A stretch of 9,226 nt of DNA from Erysipelotrichaceae bacterium (GTDB lineage Bacteria > Bacillota_I > Bacilli_A > Erysipelotrichales > Erysipelotrichaceae): NCBI GenBank assembly GCA_900770275.1, contig CAAGJS010000134.1:1-9226 (forward strand), written 5' to 3'. This document shows positions 1-5,233 of this stretch, in pieces. The stretch's first letter is position 1. The number at the start of each line of letters is the position of its first letter. The translations under genes and the position numbers were made by a program. Under the pieces are notes generated by a model, which was not told the origin of the DNA, searched no databases, and saw only the letters and a list, made by a program, of their open reading frames with translations.

Positions 1-1
1 A

Positions 2-865
2 TGTACGACGTATACCTATTCGGGCTTCCGTTCTTTGAAACGGGTGACGGGATTGATTCTTGTGGATCCGGTGGATGGCTCCAGTACGCGCTATGGGCTG
101 AATGATATTCCTTCCTGGGTGGACCGGGTGTTTCCGGAAGATCTTGTTGAGACGGAGCTGAATGACTACGGCCGCTATCAGAAAGGCTTCTTCAATTCCA
201 TCTTTTCCCAGGAGGGAGTCATCCAGACCTCAGAGGGCTATAACTATATTTCCAAGGATGGCGATATCTGGCTGTATACAGGCATGACTTCGGTGGTTTC
301 TGATGATTCGAACATCGGTTTCATGTTAGTGGACCTTCGGACACATGAGGCTCAGTTCATCTCCACATCAGGAGCGGATGAGTATTCGGTCATGGCTTCG
401 GCGGAAGGCGAGGTATTGAACTATGGTTATACGGCAACCTTCCCGGTTCTGGTGAACATTCAGAATCGCCCTGTTTATATTCTTTCGCTGAAGGACAGTG
501 CGGGTCTTGTCAAGATGTATGCGATGGTTGATGCCCGCGACTACCAGCAGGTGTATACGATCAAGGCGGACAAGAATTCGGAAACGGCTCTGAATGCGCT
601 GATCGCCTCGTTTCTGGGGACGAATAGTGCAGCGGCTGACAGTACGGAGTCGACGATGATTACGGTTGCGGACTGGAAGAGTGCTGTCATTGACGGTAAT
701 ACGATTGTTTATATGGAATCAGAAGAAGGCGATGTGTATCGTGTGCAGCTGACGCAGGAAAATGCGGCGGTCTTCCTTTTCCTTTCCCCGGGCGATGCAA
801 TCGATGTAGACTGGTACGCGGATGGCAATGAGAAAGTCATTGTCAAAGGGAAAATAAATGGCTGA
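2..865 (+). CDS. C-terminal part of a conserved exported or membrane-associated protein of unknown function (5' end outside window)
   Basis: The reading frame is open from the left edge, so this is the 3' end of a longer gene. A TTG at position 35 is only the first possible start codon inside the window; it has no ribosome binding site and the coding character continues upstream of it. About 287 residues are visible, acidic and rich in Tyr, Asp and Ser, with no membrane segment and no Cys in the part after residue 1, as expected for an extracytoplasmic domain. Recognisable blocks are YGLNDIPSWVDRVFP, ASAEGEVLNYGYTATFPV and LKDSAGLVKMYAMV. From memory these resemble large Firmicutes membrane proteins with N-terminal membrane helices and no assigned function; I cannot name the family. 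The stop overlaps the start of the CDF gene by 8 nt, so the two are probably cotranscribed. Confidence 0.7.
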   Translation, partial: CTTYTYSGFRSLKRVTGLILVDPVDGSSTRYGLNDIPSWVDRVFPEDLVETELNDYGRYQKGFFNSIFSQEGVIQTSEGYNYISKDGDIWLYTGMTSVVSDDSNIGFMLVDLRTHEAQFISTSGADEYSVMASAEGEVLNYGYTATFPVLVNIQNRPVYILSLKDSAGLVKMYAMVDARDYQQVYTIKADKNSETALNALIASFLGTNSAAADSTESTMITVADWKSAVIDGNTIVYMESEEGDVYRVQLTQENAAVFLFLSPGDAIDVDWYADGNEKVIVKGKING

Positions 866-1973
866 AGAAGATATACGTGAAAAAGCAATCGTTCGTACCA
901 GCGCGGTGGCGATCGGTGTAAACCTGGGACTGGCCGGACTGAAAGCAGTAATCGGCGCTGCCGCCAATTCGATTGCGATAACACTGGATGCAGTGAATAA
1001 TCTGTCGGATGCGTTAAGCTCCGTGATTACCATTCTCGGTACGAAACTGGGTGCCCGGAAGCCTGACAAGAAACATCCGATGGGCTATGGCCGTGTTGAG
1101 TACTTCAGTGAGCTGATCGTCAGTTCGCTGGTTCTCTATGCCGGCATTTCGTCGGTTGTTGAATCAATCAAGAAGATCATTCATCCGGAGGAAGCTTCCT
1201 ATTCGACGCTGTCCCTTGTGATTCTTGCGATCGGTGTGGTTGTGAAGATCTTATTGGGCCGTTATGTAAAAAAGAAGGGCATTGAAACCAATAGCGGATC
1301 TTTGCAGGCTTCGGGGGCCGATGCTTTGTCGGATGCGATTCTTTCTGCGTCGGTTCTTGCGGCAGCGATCCTGTATGCGGCAGCCGGTATTTCATTGGAA
1401 GCGTGGCTCGGTATTGTCATTGGTGTGATGATTGTAAAGTCTGGCGCTGAACTGTTGAAAGATACGCTGAATGCGATTCTTGGTGAGCGCCCTGCGCCGG
1501 AACTGTCCAAAAAAGTGAAGCAGGTTGTGGCTCAACAGCCGGGCGTGCGCGGTGCCTATGATCTGGTGCTGACAAATTATGGGCCTGAGCGCTACATCGG
1601 TTCTGTTCATGTGGAGCTTCCGGATACGATGTCGGTCAAGGATGTGGATATTCTGGACCGGAAGATTCAGAAGGCTGTATATCAAGAGACAGGTGTGCTG
1701 ATGACAGGCATCGGTGTTTATTCCTACAATACGCAGGATGATGCGGCCGCAGCAGCCGAGCAGAAGGTTCGCCATATCGCTGAGCAGACGGGCGGCGTCC
1801 TTGGCATCCATGGCTTCTATATGGATGAAGCCGTTAAACAGCTTCGCTTTGACGCTACCATCAGCTTTGAAGTGGATCATCAGCAGACAATGGAGAAACT
1901 GCAGAAGTCAATTGAGGCGGCGTTCCCTGATTACGCAGTTTCCATCACCGGTGATATTGATACGGCAGACTGA
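858..1973 (+). CDS. Cation diffusion facilitator (CDF) family metal transporter with extended C-terminal domain
   Basis: CDF proteins export divalent metal ions (Zn, Mn, Fe, Co) from the cytoplasm, usually as proton antiporters acting as dimers. This 371-residue protein has the six-helix membrane domain in about residues 10-205. The expected metal site is visible as N47-x3-D51 in helix 2 (DAVNNLSD) and D155-x3-D159 in helix 5 (DALSD); the loop motif is HPMGYGRVEY. A cytoplasmic dimerisation domain follows (about 208-285, including NYGPERYIGSVHVELP), then an extra ferredoxin-like segment (about 295-371). This makes it longer than the usual 290-300 residues but normal for a large Firmicutes subfamily with NNLSD. 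I do not assign the metal. The ATG is preceded by AAAGGG (845-850) at 7 nt spacing and overlaps the upstream gene. Its last 169 nt are repeated at 4107-4275. Confidence 0.92.
   Translation: MAEEDIREKAIVRTSAVAIGVNLGLAGLKAVIGAAANSIAITLDAVNNLSDALSSVITILGTKLGARKPDKKHPMGYGRVEYFSELIVSSLVLYAGISSVVESIKKIIHPEEASYSTLSLVILAIGVVVKILLGRYVKKKGIETNSGSLQASGADALSDAILSASVLAAAILYAAAGISLEAWLGIVIGVMIVKSGAELLKDTLNAILGERPAPELSKKVKQVVAQQPGVRGAYDLVLTNYGPERYIGSVHVELPDTMSVKDVDILDRKIQKAVYQETGVLMTGIGVYSYNTQDDAAAAAEQKVRHIAEQTGGVLGIHGFYMDEAVKQLRFDATISFEVDHQQTMEKLQKSIEAAFPDYAVSITGDIDTAD
1805..1973 (+). repeat. Direct repeat, copy 1: 3' end of the CDF gene
   Basis: This segment codes for the last 56 residues of the CDF transporter and matches 4107-4275 at 153 of 169 positions by my hand alignment, without gaps. 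A 52-nt stretch (1838-1889 and 4140-4191) is identical. The similarity ends a few bases after the stop codon, at about 1978 and 4280. Confidence 0.9.
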
Positions 1974-2059
1974 AAAGGAATGTACCAGCAGGACATGATT
2001 AAGTCATGAGTCCACGGTGCAGTATATTTTCTGGCTGGTAAAGGCAAATACAAAAAGAA

Positions 2060-2092
2060 GACTGTAACAGCTACATGTCAACTGTTACAGTC
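2060..2092 (-). terminator. Intrinsic terminator of the - strand island genes
   Basis: Perfect 11-bp inverted repeat GACTGTAACAG / CTGTTACAGTC around an 11-nt loop. Read on the - strand it is followed by TTCTTTTTGTATTTG, a good U-rich tail; the + side lacks one. It lies about 35 nt beyond the stop of the small ORF 2128-2262 and can serve that ORF and the island genes upstream of it. Confidence 0.7.
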
Positions 2093-2127
2093 CTTATGAG
2101 TCAGATAAAACTACTCTAATCTGAAAC

Positions 2128-2262
2128 CTACCAACACTGTGCAAAAAGGGGTTCTTTTCCAAATTCCCGACGAAGATGATCCACCTGACAGGGAAGAAGC
2201 TCTTTCAGCGCAGCAGCTTCAAATACGTCACAGCATTCGCAAGAATTTACGTTGTCTTCCAT
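2128..2262 (-). CDS. Possible small Cys-rich protein (44 aa), unknown function
   Basis: An ATG at 2262 opens a 44-codon frame beginning MEDNVNSCECCDVFEAAALK, with Cys at 8, 10, 11, 25 and 43. Two in-frame upstream ATGs extend it to 61 residues. The nearest ribosome binding site, GAGG at 2275-2278, lies 12 nt from the chosen ATG, which is long, and directly abuts the next ATG upstream. The frame ends just before the hairpin at 2060-2092, which favours a real transcription unit. The N-terminal CECCDV recalls the metal-binding start of some ArsR/SmtB repressors, but no winged-helix region follows, so it could be a remnant of such a gene, a free-standing metal-binding or redox peptide, or chance. 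I do not assign a function. Confidence 0.35.
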   Translation of the reverse strand: MEDNVNSCECCDVFEAAALKELLPCQVDHLRREFGKEPLFAQCW

Positions 2263-2357
2263 AAAGTTATCCATCCTCTTGTATGGCAAGGATAGCTGAT
2301 TACAGAAAAACAACTGTACTGTATTTGGTACCCATCAGAAATCAGTTCACCAAGCTG

Positions 2358-2633
2358 CTAAAATGGCCAAAAGTATAGTGAAACAACGAACATTAAAAAT
2401 TTGAATTCCTGATCTAAAATTAACCTGATTTTTTGCTTAATATCACTACTCTTTGACAATTTAAAATATAGATATAGAAATAAGCATCCAACAAACGATC
2501 CGAGAATCTCAACAATTAAGATATCAAGCTTGTTTTGGGAATCCATCCCTATTAGTCCTAATCCGCCGCAGACGATTATTACTATTTGGCAGATGAATCT
2601 TAAAGATGGCTTTTTCAGCTTGTTAGTTTCCAT
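2358..2633 (-). CDS. Small membrane protein (91 aa), candidate partner of the secreted protein next to it
   Basis: The protein starts METNKLKKPS and is strongly hydrophobic, with likely membrane segments at about residues 13-30, 37-58 and 77-91; the last runs to the very C-terminus (LYFWPF). A Lys-rich stretch (61-69) separates segments 2 and 3. The ATG at 2633 overlaps the stop of the preceding gene by 11 nt, and AGGA lies almost against it, so translation is probably coupled to that gene; a TTG at 2666 is an alternative start but has no ribosome binding site. Base composition is low-GC like the rest of the island. I recognise no family. A tiny multi-pass protein coupled to an exported protein is the usual layout of bacteriocin immunity genes, but that is inference from layout alone. 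Confidence 0.65.
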   Translation of the reverse strand: METNKLKKPSLRFICQIVIIVCGGLGLIGMDSQNKLDILIVEILGSFVGCLFLYLYFKLSKSSDIKQKIRLILDQEFKFLMFVVSLYFWPF

Positions 2634-3360
2634 ATCCTGCTGGGTACGTATATGTCTGTGAGGCAACCTTACATGATGTGGAGACAGTTCCTAAGCTGGG
2701 GTTTTCTGTCCAATTATACGAATAGAATTTTCCGGCAGACATGTTTGATTTTAATTTATATGTTTTGCCGAATAAGTAGGATGAGCAACGTTTATTAGAA
2801 TAGTATTCAACATCAACAAAAACTGCATAATCCGGTGGACTGTTTAAAACTGCAGATGCCACAGCTCCAGCAGCACGTTTTATATAATCTACAGCAATTC
2901 CTGGAATTCCAAAATATGACATAACAGCATTTGTAATGATATCTATTACTGTGTTAATCGTAAATGAAAGAGTGGGATTTAAATCTACTTTTATGAAATG
3001 ATCGTTTGCAGAGCCTTTGTAATAAAAATCATTATAAAAGGTTGAAATTGAAGGGGCCCTTCGAATTGCTCTATTAGAAAAAGCGTTAGCAATAGCTGGG
3101 ATCTCTCGTATGGAAACTACAACAATTTTGTTTTGATTCTCATCTAAATAATATCCTTCATAAGAGGTGAAATAAACTGTCCTTTCTTTACCGTCTATCT
3201 CAATAATACTTATTAGCGGATGACTCTCATCATATACAACATATTCAGAATCGGTAGTTGTAAAAACGACTTCTTCAGCTGCGTAGACATTCGTTGGAGA
3301 GACACTCAGGACTGTAATAATCATTATTAGAGCTATCAAAATTTTACTTGCTTTGTGCAT
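2623..3360 (-). CDS. Secreted protein with signal peptide (245 aa), unknown function; possibly bacteriocin- or toxin-like
   Basis: A clear Sec signal peptide covers residues 1-27: a Lys-containing start, a hydrophobic core at about 7-20, and a likely cut after VYA. The mature part of about 218 residues is rich in Tyr, Ser and Thr. It contains a hydrophobic, Gly/Ala-rich block at about 131-173 (including FTINTVIDIITNAVMSYFG and AAGAVASAVL) that could insert into or cross a membrane, and a C-terminal Tyr-rich region with two Cys (192 and 230) able to form a disulfide outside the cell. The start is secure: ATG preceded by AAGGAG (3368-3373) at about 7 nt. It is followed by the overlapping small membrane protein gene. 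The signal peptide plus central hydrophobic hairpin plus membrane partner suggests a large secreted bacteriocin or pore-former, but I cannot tie it to a characterised family. Confidence 0.75.
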   Translation of the reverse strand: MHKASKILIALIMIITVLSVSPTNVYAAEEVVFTTTDSEYVVYDESHPLISIIEIDGKERTVYFTSYEGYYLDENQNKIVVVSIREIPAIANAFSNRAIRRAPSISTFYNDFYYKGSANDHFIKVDLNPTLSFTINTVIDIITNAVMSYFGIPGIAVDYIKRAAGAVASAVLNSPPDYAVFVDVEYYSNKRCSSYLFGKTYKLKSNMSAGKFYSYNWTENPSLGTVSTSCKVASQTYTYPAGYGN

Positions 3361-3413
3361 TATTAGTCTCCTTCATATTTACTGGTGGATAAAACATTTC
3401 ATTTCGTAATTAT

Positions 3414-3427
3414 TGAGAAGTTTCTCA
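3414..3427. promoter_or_regulatory. Dyad upstream of the secreted-protein gene (possible operator)
   Basis: TGAGAA-GT-TTCTCA is a perfect 6-bp dyad with a 2-nt centre, about 55-70 nt upstream of the start codon at 3360. The position suits regulator binding, but a dyad of this length can occur by chance in AT-rich DNA and no promoter anchors it. Confidence 0.25.
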
Positions 3428-3497
3428 GTTTGATATTTCTCCCTTCCTCATTTCTTTTTAGAAAAAGCAGACTTCCTGTAACCAAATTGAATTGCAT

Positions 3498-3680
3498 TCA
3501 CAAATAAGTGATTAAATCCTTTACTACTTTACTATGGATAATTTTGTCCTCACCTCCTTTATCTTCATGACAGTTAGGTTCATAATCCCCTTTTTGTCCA
3601 TGCCCAAGAGTTTTTGATGATAAGAATAAAATTAATGCAAGTATGTTTAAGAAAGCTGAGAAATCAATGCAACTATTTTG
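3498..3680 (-). pseudogene. Open stretch coding a signal-peptide-like small peptide but lacking a start codon
   Basis: Sixty codons are open between a TAG (3681-3683) and the TGA (3498-3500). The translation has a hydrophobic run FLNILALILFLSS followed by a polar, charged tail with GHGQKGDYEPNCHEDKGGED, which looks like a small exported peptide. There is no ATG, GTG or TTG in frame, so it is either a decayed gene, a gene using a rare start such as ATT, or chance. The strong Shine-Dalgarno-like AAAGGAGGTGAGG falls inside its Lys-Gly-Gly-Glu codons. The next recognisable gene downstream is the secreted protein, which has its own ribosome binding site. Confidence 0.25.
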
Positions 3681-3829
3681 CTATGTATGATTATTTAATT
3701 TCTAATGAAACCTAATGACAGATTCTTGCACAGCGAACACAAAAGATGGTAAACAAACTAAAGCTATTAGAAATTACGTTAACTATTTTCCAAATATATT
3801 ATTGATTTTCTTTTATACTGTGTCAATTT

Positions 3830-4275
3830 GATTCTGGCAAGCGGCGCGGGAATCGATTCTTAGTTCCGAACAGCCGGGCGAATAATCAAGATCATGCTCT
3901 TGTAAACAGAACCCCTGAAATTCAGAAATATGCCGAGTCCTCTGCAGCAGAGCTTAAGCATTGTACAGGTGATATTTGAAATTAGATCTGAATAAAGCGA
4001 CGAGTCTGATGCTGTGAAAAAAGTCTATCCTTCCAGGCCAACCTTGGCGGGGCTGAATGTTCGTAATATGTCTGAGAACTGTGGGAGAAGAATCCGGGGC
4101 ATTTGACATCCATGGCTTTTATATGAACGATGCCGGCACACAGCTTCGCTTTGACGCTACCATCAGCTTTGAAGTGGATCATCAGCAGACATTGGAGAAG
4201 ATGCACAAATCAATTGAGGCGGCGTTTCCTGATTACACAGTTTCCATCACCGGTGACATTGATACGGCAGATTGA
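3830..4275 (+). pseudogene. Degraded second copy of the CDF transporter C-terminal region
   Basis: From 4107 to the TGA at 4273-4275 this matches the end of the intact CDF gene at 153 of 169 positions and is in frame (48 of 56 residues equal from IHGFYM to DTAD). Just upstream, 4059-4079 (VRNMSENCG in another frame) still matches VRHIAEQTGG of the intact protein, showing a frameshift. Further upstream, collinear anchors remain: an exact 12-mer AACAGCCGGGCG (3869-3880 and 1534-1545), and GATTCTGGCAAGCGG near 3830 against GATTCTTGGTGAGCG at 1476. About 50 nt net are lost relative to CDF residues 207-371. The membrane domain is absent, so this cannot be a working transporter. The ATG at 4057 has no ribosome binding site, so no product is expected. 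The anchors before 4050 are my hand alignment and less certain. Confidence 0.72.
4107..4275 (+). repeat. Direct repeat, copy 2: displaced CDF 3' end
   Basis: Partner of 1805-1973. The 16 differences include several silent ones (ttc/ttt, gat/gac), so this copy evolved as coding sequence for some time before it lost its 5' part. Unlike copy 1, it sits directly before the shared hairpin at 4280-4304. Confidence 0.9.
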
Positions 4276-4304
4276 AAAAGACCTTCGCCGGACGGGCGAA
4301 GGTC
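4275..4304 (-). terminator. Terminator of the hcp operon, shared with the converging CDF 3' end
   Basis: A 10-bp GC-rich inverted repeat (GACCTTCGCC at 4280-4289, GGCGAAGGTC at 4295-4304) with a 5-nt loop. On the - strand it is followed by five T (4279-4275), a standard intrinsic terminator for the operon ending with the ferredoxin gene at 4349. On the + strand the tail is weaker (ATTTGTTTT further on), so it may stop + transcripts only in part. Confidence 0.8.
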
Positions 4305-4348
4305 AGATGAACAGATTTGTTTTGAGATGCAGCCTGGGATGTTTGTCT

Positions 4349-4534
4349 TCAGGCTTTTTCAATGGCACCGACCGGGCAGCTGTTCATCGCTTCCTGAGCG
4401 CGGTCGAGTGCCTCTTCCGGAACGTCGCTGTCAATTGCGACTGAGACACCCTGATCATTCAGAGAGAATACTTCGGGGCAGATGCTTGCGCAAAGGCCGC
4501 AGCCGATGCAAGTTTCGTTGACATGGTACTTCAT
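4349..4534 (-). CDS. Single-cluster [4Fe-4S] ferredoxin
   Basis: A 61-residue small acidic electron carrier of the cytoplasm. The cluster ligands are visible as C9-x2-C12-x2-C15 near the N-terminus and C53-P near the C-terminus (SCPVGAI), the pattern of monocluster bacterial ferredoxins; a further C19-P follows the first motif. The second cluster motif of 2[4Fe-4S] ferredoxins is absent. The start has GAGGAG (4541-4546) 6 nt upstream. It is the last gene of the operon, 33 nt after the cupin gene and before the terminator at 4304-4275. Its place beside hcp makes it a plausible electron donor to Hcp, a job done in E. coli by the flavo-iron-sulfur protein Hcr, for which no gene is present here. 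That partnership is inference. Confidence 0.93.
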   Translation of the reverse strand: MKYHVNETCIGCGLCASICPEVFSLNDQGVSVAIDSDVPEEALDRAQEAMNSCPVGAIEKA

Positions 4535-4567
4535 TATGTTCTCCTCTTTTCTATTGTCTGTCTGGTT

Positions 4568-5221
4568 TTATTCCATCGTCAGCAGCAGTGCCATCTTGAA
4601 CTTCTTCACTGCTGTTACGGCATGCAGGCCGCCCTTGGCAAAGTGGAAGTTTTCGCCTGCCTTGATCGGATGATCAACGCCTTCATAGCGGATTACGCCT
4701 TCCCCGGCGAGGGCGAAGATGATTGCTTCGCCGGGGGCTGCGTGTTCCGAGAGTCCGGTTCCTTCATCAAAGGCCATGACGACAAATTTCATCTTCTCGT
4801 TATGGACGACGTCCATGTTGACAATCTTGCCGTCCACATAAGGGACAAGGTCAGCGAGGCGGAATACTTCGCCGGCTTTTACTGCTTCATTCATAATGTC
4901 ATTCCTCCTGATTGCGATTTCTGTATAAACAGCTCCTGCAGAGCTTTGGATCCCGATGGGCTGATTGGCAGGTGTAAGGATACTCTCACCGGCCTGCAAC
5001 GTCTTTTGAACTTTCGGGGTTCCATATACCTCCAGACTGCCGTTGGCGACGATCAGCAGCTTATGGTAGGGATGAATCTCGGCACTGATATCTGTATTTG
5101 CGGCAAGCGAAAAGTAGGTGATGGCATTGTCACCATCCTGAACCTCCCGCGAGATCGTGCAGCCCGTAACCGGAGGGTTATCGACTGCGATCGAAAATAC
5201 TTCTCCAACTTTTTCTTTCAT
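4568..5221 (-). CDS. Two-domain cupin protein (bicupin) with a likely internal start
   Basis: 217 residues forming two cupin beta-barrels: N-terminal about 10-107 (HPYHKLLIVANGSLEVYG, then AGESILTPANQPIG) and C-terminal about 110-217 (SEHAAPGEAIIFALAGEG, then IKAGENFHFAKGGLHAV). The C-terminal barrel keeps several His and Glu in the usual places for a metal; the N-terminal one keeps fewer. Cupins can be metalloenzymes or small-molecule binders, and I cannot tell which. The ATG at 5221 has only a weak site (GGAAA) and lies 12 nt after the hcp stop, so translation is probably coupled. Inside the frame an AGGAGG (4904-4909) sits 9 nt before an in-frame ATG at 4894, which would give the C-terminal barrel alone (108 aa). 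This suggests two ancestral genes that fused, or two products from one gene. Confidence 0.85.
   Translation of the reverse strand: MKEKVGEVFSIAVDNPPVTGCTISREVQDGDNAITYFSLAANTDISAEIHPYHKLLIVANGSLEVYGTPKVQKTLQAGESILTPANQPIGIQSSAGAVYTEIAIRRNDIMNEAVKAGEVFRLADLVPYVDGKIVNMDVVHNEKMKFVVMAFDEGTGLSEHAAPGEAIIFALAGEGVIRYEGVDHPIKAGENFHFAKGGLHAVTAVKKFKMALLLTME
4904..4909 (-). promoter_or_regulatory. Internal ribosome binding site within the bicupin gene
   Basis: AGGAGG lies 9 nt before the in-frame ATG at 4894-4892 that begins MNEAVKAGEVF. Site and spacing are better than those of the annotated upstream start at 5221, so a separate C-terminal cupin (4568-4894) is probably made. In the full-length reading the same bases code for Arg-Arg in the linker between the barrels. 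Confidence 0.6.
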
Positions 5222-5233
5222 GGATGTTTCCGT

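Larger units (their letters stand above)
3361..3829. other. AT-rich intergenic stretch upstream of the secreted-protein gene
   Basis: 469 bases without a convincing gene. It must hold the - strand promoter of the secreted-protein gene, but I see no strong -35/-10 pair. Items visible inside are a dyad at 3414-3427, a very strong Shine-Dalgarno-like sequence on the - strand (AAAGGAGGTGAGGAC, 3546-3560) with no ATG/GTG/TTG after it at useful distance, and a 60-codon open stretch without a normal start codon (3498-3680). At about 3830 the base composition jumps back to that of the surrounding chromosome. Confidence 0.6.

Noticed and set aside
858..1973. NNLSD in place of HxxxD or DxxxD as an unusual CDF metal site
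   Set aside because: As I recall, N-x3-D with NNLSD is common in a large Firmicutes CDF subfamily, so it is not odd in itself.
1992..2013. CATGA/TCATG dyad after the CDF stop as a terminator
   Set aside because: Only a 5-bp stem and no T-run after it.
2128..2262. Assignment of the Cys-rich ORF as an ArsR/SmtB repressor
   Set aside because: Only the first dozen residues resemble such proteins; no helix-turn-helix follows.
1974..3830. Classical mobile element (IS, integrative element, prophage)
   Set aside because: No transposase, integrase, terminal inverted repeats or target-site duplication seen; only the long CDF-derived direct repeat.
4057..4275. Possible 72-residue protein from the broken CDF copy
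   Set aside because: No ribosome binding site, a start reached only through a frameshifted region, and no membrane domain; better read as a gene remnant.
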